In this document: positions 27,372 to 41,128 of the stretch, piece by piece
How the letters are laid out: each line of letters begins with the position of its first letter
Position numbering within the stretch: position 1 is the stretch's first letter
NCBI RefSeq assembly: GCF_020740795.1
Contig: NC_067286.1
Coordinates: forward strand, 30,652,003-30,716,002
DNA from: Apus apus
Taxonomy: Eukaryota; Chordata; Aves; Apodiformes; Apodidae
Direction of reading: 5' to 3'
Length of the DNA stretch: 64,000 nucleotides
Notes under the pieces: generated by a model
The model's input: the letters and a program-made list of their open reading frames with translations, nothing else
Database searches by the model: none
What the model was told of the DNA's origin: nothing
Translations under genes and position numbers: made by a program

Positions 27372-30013
27372 GAATAATTTCAAATTCCTCTCATTAGAAG
27401 ACTTCTGGTGGATGTCTTAGGGTGCTAGCAGGGTAACTGTTTTCAGTAGATATTGAAAGACTTTGTGTGGATAGTGCTGGAGTGATATTTTTGGGTCTTC
27501 TGAAACAAGTGACAATAAATGTTCCTCAGCTGTCTATAGCGAGGGCAATTTGACTTCTGTGTGGTAGCTAACACTGCTATCTTGTCACCTGCATGCACTT
27601 TGCCTTATGCAGATGATTCTTTAATTGACAAAACAGATTGAAAACATCATGGCAGTGATATCTTGCAGATTACACACAAACTGCATGCCCTGCTGTTTGA
27701 GTTACCTATTTCTTGTCCCATTCGTGGTTTTTTTTTTCTAATAAGGTGCAGGATCCAGGATCTGCTACTTTTATTCCTAATGTATCCTTGCATGCATATA
27801 TTGCAATAGAAAACATTTAGGCGTTCTGGAGTGTCTCAGATCTGAAAAAAAAAAAATAGGGTGGGTCAAAAAACTAACAGGATTCAACTGCCATGCATTT
27901 TCACCATGTAACCATTAGGAACAATCACAATGTATCAGTTCTGATGGTAAGCTGAGTTGCAAATGTTTTGCTTAGCAACTGTTGCAAAGGAAAATTGTCA
28001 AGCAACAGCAAAATTAGAAATGGTGAGTGTGGAAGGCACTCTTTAAGAGATGAGCTGTAATCTGATGTATTAACTGTGACTAAATGATTTGGCATTTTCT
28101 TACACAAACATGTAAGATTATGAGCATTTATGAATATGCATCAAAGCAAGTTCAGTCTCATCCTCTAGCTTCGTAAATGCTCTTCCTGGCATTCTCTAGG
28201 CAGCTTCCCAACACGAGGCAGCATAGTTGAAGAGCTTGATGTGGTAGTAACTTCTACAGCCAATCCTTGTGCAACAGTGATGAATTTGAGTGGACGTCCA
28301 ACCATGGTAACTGAAGAATGGTGGTTAGCTTAGTCGTGCTCCATGGTAAAACTGGTCTGTCACCTAAATAAATTAGGTACCTGAGAGGACTGTGACTGGT
28401 ACCGCATCTGAAACGTCCTTCCTGTGGAACTGCACCAAGGTTAAGGGTGGCGTAAACATGAGTGTGAATGAGGTACTGGTGTGTCCACTCTAAGTACATA
28501 TCAGGACCAGGCAAAATAACACTTCATATGCTGTCTGCAGAAGTGCTTGTTCAAGCAGTATTGGCTGTGGAGTTTCTGAATAGAGGATGAGTCTACAGTG
28601 AAGAAGGCTTCAATTTTGTCACGCACATGTTAGAGGACACTGTTTAAAAGACTCCGTGAAAGGGGCTAATCCAGCAGTCATTAGGCCTAAAGTCTGAAGT
28701 AAATTGGTACTAATCTAAAGACTGCTTTAAACACTTACCTTTGGCAATGTCTGTTTCCACGTGTCTCCTGCCCCTGCTACTGTAATCTTAACAAGAGGCT
28801 GTCTTAGGAGAGGCATACGAGTAGCAGTTGGGTATCAGAATACAAACGCTGTCAGGGTAAGAGCACTTTCATTAGGTGTTACTTATTCATGGGAGAAATT
28901 ACTAAGGGCAAAAGAAACCTACCTTGAGCTGGCACATGAGATGTGCCTCAGAGCGTGCGGGAGGCTTTCTGCTGGCTTATCTGGGAGAGGGTGCTTGACA
29001 TGTCTTACAGACTTTTCAGTTGATGATTAAATTCTATACAAAAATAGATTAAAAAACTTTCTGTAAGGAAGTGTCAGGGTACAGCTTAGTAGTGTTCTGC
29101 CCAGGCTTCTTTCTCAGTCTTGGAGTGCTGGTTGTTTTATTTTTTTTTCACAGTATTCCAGTGTAGCAGTGAGGTTTCTTAGTGCTTTCATTGCCCTTCC
29201 AGGCCAGGACTCATTTGTAACTGGGGCACTATCTCCTAAGCACCTGCCCTTTCTTCCTTGCCTGTCCCAAATGTATAGTATGTGGCAGGGATGAATCAAT
29301 GTTTTGTTAGGGTGAAAATATAGCTCAAGTGGAACTTCTCCAAGATGAGATTTTCCAAGTTTGAGCCAGAAGGGCCTGGCAGGAAAATGTTTTCAACAAA
29401 ATGTTATATTTTTCTGAAATTTTCTTTCTACCTGAATCAAAGATATTTCTGCAAGTTCTATTCCTTGCAGTGGAAGGACACTGGAAAGGACATGCCTCAC
29501 TGTGATGTGTTGTGGCAGCTCTTGTATAAACATTGGTGCCATTTGCTGTGCTTTGGACAGCTCTGTCATTCTGGCTGCCCCATATGGATTTTTTTGTCCT
29601 TCTTTAGCAGGAATCCTCTTTGTTGCAAGCCATGGTAGCCCCCAAATAAATATCCTGACTACCTCATCCTACCCTCAAGTGAAATGCCTTGTGTAAATCA
29701 CTTGCCTTTCCCTGGGCAGAGACCTAATTTTATCCTTCACGTCAGGATTGGGACCCTCTCCTATCTCATTGCCCCACTGAGGCTGTAGGGTTTCCAACAT
29801 GGTAGCAAGGGGTGCGTGTTGCTCTGCTACAGACGTAATGCTGTAGCTGTTGTACTCGATGCCTCCTGTGTCTCCTTCATCACTGTGCTGATGGGCACAG
29901 AGTGAAACAGGCCCTGGGATCCTCCACTGCTGTCAAAGGAAGCAGGTGCTGCTGGCAGATACAAGGAAAGCCTGTGCTGTCATTACTGACTGACTCTTCC
30001 TTGCTGTTAGTTT

Positions 30014-30046
30014 AAAAAAAAAAAATGTTTTGTTTTTTTTTTTTTT
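30014..30046. repeat. A12 / T14 inverted homopolymer pair
   Basis: A run of 12 A (30014-30025) is followed after 7 bases (tgttttg) by a run of 14 T (30033-30046). The two arms can pair as a hairpin or cruciform. No retroposon body is seen on either side. Confidence 0.7.
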
Positions 30047-33000
30047 AGAAAGGGACTACTTGGATACACCTGCTTTTCCAAAGGTTACACGGTTGGTGGG
30101 AAGCCAATGGTGTATCACAAGAAGTGGACAGGAGGATGTACACAGGCCTGTTACCCAGCCTGGCCCTGGTGTTGTGTGGCTGCCAGTCTCATCTCTTTCA
30201 TCCAGCTCTGGCCTGTGTGCTCGACAGAGCAGCCTGTCAGCCCTGTGCAGTCTGCCCCTCTCCCCCTGCATGTCTTGGTGCCCTGTCCCTAAATGAGGGT
30301 GTCCCCCGTGGCTTTCCTGCTTCCCTCTGCAGCCATGACTCATCTCTTCCAGCCTCCTCAGGGTGGTGTGTGCTGCATGACCAGCTTGATCCTGCTGCTC
30401 TGTCCAGAAGACAAGGGGATTGCCACCCTGCTGCCCTCCCCATCAGCAAGAGCGTGCCCTGTGTGGCAAGCAAGCCATCTGTGCCTGCACCCTGTGAATT
30501 CATGGGCTTCTTCAGTGTAGCTTTGTGTCTCCCCTGGACGGGGAACTTGGCAGATATATCTGCTAATACAAGAAATCAGCTGACTTGTGTCAGGAAGCAG
30601 GGGTAAAAGTTGAGAGGCCAGCTCTGCTAACTAAGGCTGTTGAGCAGGCATCCATCTGTATGTCCTTCAGGGGAGTACTGAGTGGGCATGGCTGAAAGAG
30701 TCTGCTTGGAAACAGACAGTGGCTGAAAGTACAGGCATGGAGAGCACAACTTTGTGGTGCTGATTCATCATACCACACCAGCAAATTACACTTTGAGAGT
30801 CCTCAAAGTGATTTTTCCAGGATTGAAAACAATCCCATGTAGCCTAAATTGAAATACTGGTAAAGGACTTTAAAGATTATGGGATGTCAGAAGCCCAGGA
30901 TGGTGGTCTGGTCCTTTGGGAACTCCTTTTCTGTTGCTGGTCGTGTGGAGCATCTCAATGAGTTTAGCTTCAGCCTACTGCCAGCACATTGGTTAGGTCC
31001 ATAGACTTTTCCAAAATTGCCAGAGAGCTCAAAACTATCTGGAATTTTATCATGCTCCTGGCCTGAAAAAATCTCATGTCACTTACCAAATAAACTGAGA
31101 TTTATTTTTTTTATTTTAGTAGTGCCATGCAGGAATTATATGGGATTAAGGGTTCTCTTTTTCCCCAGGGAAAAAAAAAAACAAACCTGTTCTACTGTGT
31201 GATGGCCCCTGGGTGACAGACCTCTGGTAGCTCAGGACCACTGCTGTAGAGCACCTCTGCATGTTTGTTTAATGGGTTCCCCCGTGTTTGGGCACCTGTT
31301 TACTGGGTGTTAATTTGTGCAGCAGTGTTTCATGCATCAGAGAAAACAAGAGAAACCTGTGTCCTGGAAAGTTTCTAGGTAAAATTAGTGGTTCCAGCTA
31401 CCTGCGTGCACATATAAAGCAGCAGGCATCCTTGTGCTTTGTTCTTTCTGACACATGAGACCACAGGTCCTTTCCTGTGGTCAGGAGCCACATCTGAGTG
31501 TTTTGAGAGCAACGTATGCAAGTTGGGGACCTTGTAGCTAAAATAACACACATTGCAGATGAGATCAGAGCTTACTAGAAAGAAAAAAGCTAAGGAAGGA
31601 TATGGTTTAGAGATATGATTGCATGCATACTTAGTTTAGGCAAACAATGTGTGACTATTCACAGTGCATTTGACACCCTGCTTTATAAGGGATGCTGAAG
31701 TACTACTTTTTGAAGTGGCCCAGTTCTGTTATCTACTCAAAATTACTATCTTAAGACTATTTCAAAACTAGCAGTACACAAGGTAAAAAGCACCCTGTGC
31801 TTTGAATGGTTTCACTTCTGCATATGAGAGAAGGGCAGCTCCCCATGCTACCTTCAGAGCTGCTGTTGTCAGTGACATTTCTCACTGTAGTTAATGTGCA
31901 ACCACAATGTCCACAGAAAGTCTGATTTCAACAATTATTTCTATACCTTGACAATGTCTTTTTTAAGAGTGGCAAGGGAGTGGCAGGAAAGGGGAGATTT
32001 ACTTTGCGTTGCCCTAAAAAAGCTAAACAAACTGACTCTTAAGCCACATAGTGCTGATCTGACCTTCACCTAAGTCAAACTGTACATAAAATCTGCCATA
32101 GATGTATGGAACAATTGCTGCATAATTATATTCTCCTTTTTCCTACTGACCTGTAAAGCAGAAGTAAATGGAACATCTCAAATGATTTAAGGAATTTGGT
32201 TATGAAAACGTTTTGTTCCTGCTCTCTCATTGTGCAGATTCAGGACCTCACTGTGTTCTGCAGGCAGGTGCAGCGTGGAGCAATGTGCCATTACTGCATT
32301 GTCTATGTTTGTTGTTCATCCCATTCCTTCCTCACCTGTACTCGTGATCTCACTTCTAGGGTATTGCTGTGCATTAAGCAGAAGAGTTGGTGGGCTGTTC
32401 AGAGCTCTCCCCTGTTTTGTCCCAGTTTATTTTGAATTAATTCATGATCCAGTAGAATGTTTGAATAGTTCCAATACAAGGGAGTCCCTGCGGATTTCTC
32501 ACCAGTCACTTCTGTTTGTCATTGTGTTACTCACCTGCCTTCGATTAAATCTAGTTCTTCACAGCTAGGCTTTGTAAACTGAAATATGTTTTCACCTTAT
32601 TGATCATCTTATTTTTCTCTATTGCTACTGACATCAGGTGATATTTGTGCTTGTATGAAATGTTGTGTAACTCCCCCTCACCCCACCCCAGTTCTCTCCA
32701 GGATGAAGAATGGCCACTTATGCTTTAATTTTCTATATTCTAGCTAGTTTGTATTCCAGGAGAGAACATCCCTCTTGCCTTATGACTATTTGCCTTCAAG
32801 GATCAATGATGTTAGGATAACAGCGAAGTTAGAGAAAATAAAAGTTGCCCAATGCAGAAGGAAGGTGCAAACAGCATGCTCATTTCTGGAGGTGAGGCAG
32901 GATAGGACAAGGCAAATAGGTTTGTTCTGAATCAAACACCAGTGAATGTGCAGTGGAACAGTGTAGGAAGCCTGACTTTGTTCGTTCCACTGCTTGCTGA

Positions 33001-36000
33001 ATGGCTTGTTATCAAAGAATAAATAGGTTAATATTTGACTTTGGGGGTGAGGCATTCATTTTCAAGAAGAGCTGAAACCAAGTAGAAATTAAAAACAACT
33101 GTACATAGGAAAGGGTGCACTAGCATTATTTTGCATCTTTCAAGAGTGGCATGTTGCCTGTTAACCTTACTAGAGATTTGTTTGAGTTGCCAAGGACAGG
33201 CAGTGCTTAAGTGGTGCTAGGAGGCCAAGGCACCTTCCCGAAGAAAAAGCCCTACTGATAACCAGAGCAGCTGTGAGCTTTGATAGTCCAATAAAGCAGG
33301 GCGTGAAGGGGAGGGGGGACAGGGACACCACATCAATGATGTTTAAATTTTATGTCATTTTAAGTTAGCCTTGATCACTTGAAGCCTTTTCTAGGAAGAT
33401 GGTATTGACTTAATGCCTGTGGCAGGTGTGGTCAGTTCGGCTGTTCTCTGGTAGCCCACCCAGTTCAGCATGATGATGGGAGTGCAGGTGGACCTTGTTG
33501 TCTGGAGGAACAGTACTCCTACAGTGTTGTCCTCTACTGCCCTTTGCAATGAGACCTTTATGTCCTTAAGTAATGGATTTCCATTACTCTGCCAGGGAGT
33601 TGGGGCCTGTGATGGGATACTTATTTTAGTCACCTGACTTAGAAGGCTGATAGATTGCTCTTGGCACCACAATTAAACCAGCTTCTTGGTGGTAATTTCT
33701 CAGGGTTGATCAAGTTCTTGTATGATTTTTTTTAAAGCTGAGTGCAATTCTTTGTCTTACATGAGGTAGGAATTAAGCTCCTGTGTTGACTCTTATCACA
33801 TCTCACTTCTGAAAATGAAGACCTGGAGTAGGATATATCTCAAGGACGGGGAGACTTTTTTAGGGCTCACATCTGGTTTGGAAGAAGACTTTGGACCTAG
33901 AGGTGGAGCAGCTGTATGTAGTTCAGGCACACAGTCCTCCTTGCTGCTTCTCTCAGTGGAGTAGCAATGTTCAGCAGTAGGGCAGGGTAGAGCTGTCTTA
34001 AAAACCATGAGGTTTTTTGAGCTTACGTTCTTGTTAAAGCTGGAAAAAGAATTTTTGGGAAACATTGTTATCCAGTTTTCAATTACAGTGCTGCTTGTGT
34101 TCTACTGCTGCACTGGATGGTGTGCAGTTAGTCCTGTGTGCTGTGATGTTCAGCAGCCCATTGTGTGTCTGGCTGCCTTTAACTCTTTTGGTCTTAGAGC
34201 TTTGCAAGTCTTGAGCCCAGGAACTATCACCTAAATTTAGGTGTAGCTGTGGCACAATGCTGAAATGTGATGATGTGTCCTGTTGATTAAGTAGGCAGTG
34301 TGTGCAACAACACAACACCAAACTTCTGAAATGTATCTTGCACAGCAGCTCTCCCTTCTTTCCTCTGTCAGCTTGGAAGGACCCAACTGAATGGATGGCA
34401 CTGCATGAGTCCACTAACATATGTGGCCAGAGCAGCAAGCAGTGCTTTCATACCATTCTTTTACCTGCAAGGTTCCCTTCATTCTCAGGTGAGTGGGCAG
34501 AAGAGCTGTGAGCGCTCCTGGCACAGTAGTTAGAAAGCCAGTTCTCAGCTGTCAAGACTTCATGAAGAACATGTGCTTCCCAGGGTGGTCACAGTGCATG
34601 GAGGGCTGCAGAGTTCTCCAATTCAGACAAGAGGGATGAAGATGAAGAGTGGCACACAGACCCTTTAAGAACAAATTGGCAAAAGAAGAGCTCAGTATTT
34701 AAATTTAGTGCAGACAAAGAGGGAAAAAAATCCCTACGGCATCTGGTTTGTATTACTGCTCTCTGCTTCAGTAGAGGGTGTGTTTACAGTGAAGCTCTCC
34801 AGTGCCTAGTGAGGGGGGTGCTCTAGCTGTTTGTTTCTGGGGGACTCTGGGGTCATGGTATGCCTTGAAGCTACCCCCATGTTCTCCCTTTGGCCTCCTT
34901 TAACTAATCCTATCTCAGCTGTTGAGCAGAGTAGAGATGTGCCCTGTCAGGTCTGAGCACAGCATTCAGCGTTCTGGTGCTCTCCCAACAATGCTCACTG
35001 TCCTGGCTGCTTCCCATCTTGCTCAGCCTAGAAATAGAGGCAAATAGTCTCCTGATTATGAGTTTATGGAGACATATGACCGGTAGCTACCTACAAAGAC
35101 TATAAAATTACTGATGCATCTGTGTCCTCACTGCTTTAGTGCTTTGAACAGAGCCCATCACTTCTGGCTTTTTCTAAATGCAACGATGCAGCTCAGCGTA
35201 GGAGGTGGAAAGAGCAGAAGGATGGCTGGGTTTTAGTTGTGGTGGAATTTCTTTTCTCTGTGTGTGTGTTTTCTTTATTAAAGTGTGGTTTGTGGTCTCT
35301 GAGCAGTTTCAGCAGAGCCAAGTGCCAAAAGGAAACCTGAATATAGTAACATTAGTGAAGTGAGCTACTCGTCAGAAAGCCGTAGAGCTTTGCACAGGTC
35401 AGTGGTTACCCATGCAAATGCTAGCTTGCACTGGTAGCTTGTGCATCCTGTAGTATATCTCCTTGAGGACTTACTACACCTCTGGTCACGTATGCTGTAC
35501 AATACAGTTGTTGACTCAGCCATGAGCTCCTGTGCTCTGTTTGGCAGGCAGGGATGTTAAAAATTCTCCAGAGTTTGGTAATAATAGAATTGCATTAAAA
35601 GATGTCATCATGTTTAAGAATAAAAACAAATTTTCTTTTAGACTTAAAGCTGTGAAAAAATTATTCCTAGTCCACAGAGCTAGTGATCATTTCAGTGTCT
35701 GGTTTTTGAAACTTTTGGGAATAGATGCCTTGTGCTTCCAGGCAGAAGTAAGAGGAATGGAAAATTCTGGATTTATGTCCATGTATAATACAGACTTTTC
35801 ATATGGTCATTCTCTCCAGCTGCTGCTGGACCAAAGCCTGTTGCCACCACTGCCAGACTGAGATTAAAGCTCATAACACAAATAAACTCTTCCCCCAGCT
35901 ATTTTTGCAATTTCCCTCATTTGAAAAAACACAAAACCAGTCCCAACCTCCCCTTTTTCCTCCTCCAGTCCCATGATGAGTCAGAAGCAGTTCTCATCTT

Positions 36001-37106
36001 GCAATTTTCATCATCCTTTAAACAGCAAACACAAATAATAATTAATCTTTGCCTGACCCCATTCAAATCAGTTCCCCTCAACTACCAGTCATTCCTTATA
36101 AGTGAATTCATCTCCCTACAGATGAATCAGAAGTTAAATCCTACCCTTGTCTCTTTGCTGTCCTCTTCCAACCAAGTACTGTCTTCAGAACTGCTGTGTT
36201 TGTTTCCAAGTGACTGTCCACTTGGGGCCAGCCTGCTAGCAGGGGAGAGAAAATACCTTTTCTACACTTAGGAACTACACAGTTTATGACAAAACTGGCA
36301 GCATGGTGTGTGTACTCTGACCTCTCAATGGTGCTTTGGGAAACACTGGTACCTAAGGACATGTTCCATAATTACTGCAAAGGGCCAATCCATTTCAAAC
36401 TGTTGAAAATGTTCTTTGACCAAAAATGCGTATACTCTTGGTTGGTGTTGTGTTGGGTTTGTTGGGTTTTTTTTCCCAACAAAAAAGCCAGATGGTGGAA
36501 ATCCCAAAATGCTGATATTTTGGCCAGTTCCTTTCCCTTCTGTACAATACATTTGGGTATGCAGCTAATAGCTCAATTGTATCTGTGGGGTACCATGGGA
36601 ATTGCATCTCCAGTGATTTGTGCCAGTCAGAGTCCTGTAAAGTACCATCCTTCTTGGTAGCTTGTTGTGGAAGATGCTTTTAAACAAGTTTCTGCACAGT
36701 AGAAGAAAATTGCAGCATGAGGCATGTGAACTGAAGCTCCTGGAAGACATCACAACGCTGCCAAAGCAAAATCCTGTAACTTGTGACAAAGTATTTCTTT
36801 TTGCTGAAAGCAGGCCCTTCAGGAAAAAGATGTCTCTGACTCACTCTAGCCAGTATCTCAAGTTGTCAGAGCTACTCTTAAACTTGTTCACTTTGCTGAA
36901 AAGAGTGAAATTGCAGTTAATTATTTGGAACACTCACTATTTAGTAAGAATATAGCAGGGACTATGGTTAGGGTTGAAATGGAGCTACAGAAATGAAGGG
37001 AAAATTCTTAATTTTTTTCAGACATTTCTTCATTACTTAATTTAATTTTAACTTTGTTTCTGGTGGGACTCTACTCTTCTTCCATCTTCTCTCTTTCCCA
37101 AGATAG

Positions 37107-37134
37107 TATTTGCATTAATATTTGCATTAATGCA
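37107..37134. promoter_or_regulatory. Tandem octamer (POU) motifs overlapping a 12-bp palindrome
   Basis: The 12-bp word tatttgcattaa occurs twice in tandem (37107-37118 and 37119-37130). Each copy contains the exact octamer ATTTGCAT (37108-37115 and 37120-37127), the inverse of ATGCAAAT bound by POU/OCT factors. The second copy runs into the perfect palindrome TGCATTAATGCA (37123-37134), whose centre TTAA/TAAT core resembles a homeodomain dimer site. Spacing of 12 bp puts the sites on nearly the same helix face. Function is inferred from motif content alone. Confidence 0.5.
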
Positions 37135-40100
37135 CAGCATCTTGGTATATTTGTCATGTCAAATAAGAATCACCCTGATCCTCTTTCTTCCAGCCTAAAG
37201 CTGGTCCAAAAAAATGTGTATCTGTCTCTTTATTGGAAATAGCTAAAACACCATTAACTTGGATGTGTATTCATTTTTCTTGGTGAAAATACCTGATTTT
37301 TCTCCTTGAATATCTCTTCCAGTCCTCTGCCCACCTGAAAGCTCTTCCTTAGAAAAGGAAAATATTGGAGTTTTCTTCCTCTCTTCTCTTAACTGGGATT
37401 GCTGAGCTTTGGAAGCAGTGCTAACATTTTTATACCCAGTATGAAACCTCATTCCCTGGCCCACTAAAGAATGCACCTTTTATACCAATGGCCTTTTCTA
37501 TAAATGGAAAGGCTCTGGGTATGTGCAGAGCAGGGTAAAAAAAAACCAACAAAACAACCTAGTGCTGGCATTCAGCATCCAGTTTACATCATCCATCCTC
37601 TCTTGCGGTGAGCTCTTTGACCTCATCTCCTAGAAATGAGCAAATGCAAGAATGTGAACGTGTCTGTGGCTAGGGCTTAAATCACGCTCTGTCCTCAGCC
37701 ATTGGAGTTGCTACAGCTCCAGCTCCTGCCTTCAGATTACTCATGTGCTTTCCTGACTGTCCCCCATGCCAAGTGAATTTCCCAGCCAAATACAGTAGTG
37801 TGGTGTTACTACTCTTACTAATAGGTTACATTTGGGTTTGTCATATCTTTCCAGAGGGTGACTGAGGAGCAGAATGTGACTTTTAAGGAAGGTGGTCCTC
37901 GGCTGGTAACCCAAGTCCTCACCAGTGTGTGCAAGTGTCTGTTTGCCCAGGGCATCGATGCTGGGACTTGCCTCCCTGCTGTCCCCTCGAGCTCTGTCTC
38001 TCAGAGAATGTTGTTTGAAGCCTCCAGCTCTTTGAGGCGGGAAAGCAGAAAGAGCAAATGTTTCCTGATGGGCTGAACTGGCTGGTAGCAGTGTTTTTCT
38101 CCCTGTTCTTTCTGCAGTGTGTGTTCTTCCTGTGCTCCCAGAGGCTTTCCTGTCATCGGGACAGTGAAAATCTTGCTGCTAGCTTTAAAAAGAGATCAAT
38201 TTTTTCCCATTAGTATCTGGCAAGCTAGTCTTGGATGTCTGCTTTTAAATAACACAGCAGCTCCTTACGGCTCCTTTGGACTTGGTTGGAGTCACCAAGA
38301 CTTTGTCATTCTGCCACTGCCCCCACAGTGCAGGGCCTGATCCCAACCTCCTGCAGTCAGTGGAAATATTCTCCTTGTTAGCCTTTGGGTCAAGTCCAGA
38401 AAGTTTGCTGACTGTGTTTCCCAGGCTCCACCTAGGGCATCTCAACACTCTCCCAAGATATTGCAGGTTTCTGGTGCATGTGTCTTTAAACCTCACTTCC
38501 TTTTTTCCTATTCGTAAAAGTTTTGGAAAATTAGACTGTAAAACCATAGCACAAGCTTTTTAAAGAATAAATTATACCAGTAAATACTAGTTCAGAGCTA
38601 CTGTGCTACCTAGAACTGAAAGTGCCTTTGCTAATGGTTCAGGTGGAGTAAAAGATCAAAGAAAATAAAAACAACAGCTTGAATGTTTCTTTTTTAATCC
38701 TTGGTATCAGTCCCACATCTGAATTCTTTCAGAGAGGGTTTCTTGCTTTGATAAACTGCATAAACAGTTTCAAGACAAACAAAACAATTAATGTTAAAAT
38801 AGATCAAAATATGGTGATTTGGTCATGAGATCAGGAAAGTGTTTAAAGACTACATCTCCTTAAATTTGAGTCATAGTCTGCTTCGATTTCCAGACTGGAG
38901 TCTTGCTGGCCATGTGCAAAAAGGAAGGGGAAGCAGAGAAGTACTGTGTTGTCCTTAACCAGATGTTATTTTGGGTGGCTAGCATTGCCTCCGTCTCTCA
39001 AGAAAGCTGCTGCTCTCTTGGGGTGTTTGAAACATTAAACCACAGCAGTCTGGAGCAAAGCTCCTGCTGTATTTATCCGGTATCACAATTTTTAATCTTC
39101 CACTGCCTTTTGTCCTTAAAGACCTCCATCCTGGTCTGAACACATACTGGGAAGACCAGACCTGGTCTCCCTGCTTCTTTGCTCCACTGTGGTCCTGAGC
39201 CTCAGTTCCTATGCTTGCCCTTGGTATGGCTTCTACATTAGATAGCCCTTGCCAAGCTGTTTTTTCCTACCAATGCTGTTTCTGGCTCAGATACTCACAT
39301 ACCTCTACACTGATGTTCACTCTGCTGTCCAGGTGTGCCCACAGACTTGGCATGGATCCCTCAAAGCACACCTCAGTACCTGTCAGGGCTGTATATGCTG
39401 GATGAAGATATGAGATCCCATCACTAGCAGTGCATAAGTGGTAAGGTGGTGGTAGGAGCTTGCAGTGGCTTGCAGATGCCTCCAGGGCTCATGAGGATGG
39501 CTAGTTAGGCCACTCCTTGGGCTGTGATGCACACTGAGGAAAAACTTGCTAGTGTAGACAGTTTAAATCCTGTTTTATCATAGCTTTTAGATGACACTTT
39601 CATGCCTCAGCAAGAAATATGTCTTAAGATCCCAGAAAAGACCATCTTCATAATCTCACCACCCACAGCAGCTTTGGCACTTTTGATATCCAATTAAAAA
39701 TAAGTCACGATGCAATTGAATTTTAAATATGACCGTTACCTTAATAAATACCCTCCCCCACAACTATGGGGCACGCAGACACTGATATAAGTGGATTTGT
39801 GTTGTTCTTAGCTGTTTCATGTGCTGGGTAGTTAAACTGTAAGTGAAAACACTCCTGAACAGCTGTGCAAATGTGTTCACCCACCTAAGAGTTACAGCCT
39901 GGAAGGAGAGATGCCTGTCGTCAACTCCCAGTAATTCACTGAGAATCTGGTCTTCCTGACACTGCTTGTCTGTGCACTGTTGAATGCCTGTAGGCTCAAT
40001 AAGACACATAGTGGACACACTGGCAAGCTTGTACCACAGTAAGTACCTGCTTCTCCTCAAACATGAGTAGGTGCAGATCTCTGCACCATCCCAGTTATCT

Positions 40101-41098
40101 GTGCTGACTTCACAGAGGTATCAGCAGTAAAAAGCAACAACTCCTGCTGCTCTGCGTGTGTGAATACTTAAGGGCAGAGGAGGAGCTCTACCTTTCACAG
40201 TCTCTCTATTGGTCTGTGTTGCAGGGGTGGAGGTGGTAGGGAGAGAGGGTGCCAGGGTGGTCCCTGTTCAGAGTTCCTGAGGCTTTGTTCCTTGTTTTGC
40301 CTTTTGGAAGACATTTATGGCTCACATGGGCTAGCAGTAGGACTTTTTTACAGTGCCTTTATGTAAACATGCAGTATTTTGCCTTCAGCCAGAGCAGTTA
40401 AATCCTCTCATCCAACAATAGATGTGACATTGCCTAATCTGACCTGACATTTCATTTCCCTCCAGACTGGCTGATGGATCTCCCATACAGCTCCCACATA
40501 GGCTCTCAGTTAGCTTATGTCTGAGTCACTGCAACATCCTTTTTTTCTGACCTCCATGAAGCTATTCAATCACACTCACCCAAACAGCTGCAACAATAAT
40601 TTTTGTTACTCATCACCTACAAACACACCTTTTCAGCACGTGTCTCCAGTAGCACCCCTTTCTTCATCTTGTTAAATATGAGATACCTGTCTTTGTTTTA
40701 AAGCCCCCATGTCACCTTTACCATTCTTCTTATCTCCTCTATGAGATACCAGTTCTCACCTCTTATCATCCCCTGATGCCAAATGTCTGCTCATTAGATA
40801 TTTCAAACAAATGCTTTTTTGCCCTCATTTGTGCTGTGTCTCTTGCTTAGGAGTAGTCTGGTGTAGACATCCACATTTCTATTGGTTTCCCTCCTATTAG
40901 GCTGCTAGCACCAACTGTATGGACTAAGCTAGAGTAAATTACACCATGACAGCAGGATGTAACTTTTGAGAAGCAGGTGATGGCACCAAAATATCGACAT
41001 CATGGCCCCAAATATCGGAGAGTGTGAGGGAATCAGTCCTGCAGTATAGAAGGCTGCTGTTCAGATGCAGCTATATAGCTTGTAGGGATTGTAAACTA

Positions 41099-41128
41099 TT
41101 TGTAGATTTTTTTTTTTTTTTTGTAGAT
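41099..41128. repeat. Poly-T tract flanked by a 9-bp direct repeat
   Basis: The word tttgtagat occurs at 41099-41107 and 41120-41128, bracketing an uninterrupted T-run. This could be a small tailed insertion with a target-site duplication on the minus strand, or replication slippage. No insert other than the T-run remains. Confidence 0.6.

Noticed and set aside
33391..33672. 93-codon minus-strand open frame with protein-like composition
   Set aside because: The translation looks less random than its neighbours and might be a retroelement piece, but I could not match it to any family. Left unassigned; a protein profile search would decide.
40440..40900. Pyrimidine-rich stretch resembling an ancient dispersed repeat
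   Set aside because: The wording felt repeat-like but did not match any family I could name with confidence. No terminal repeats or coding remnants were seen.
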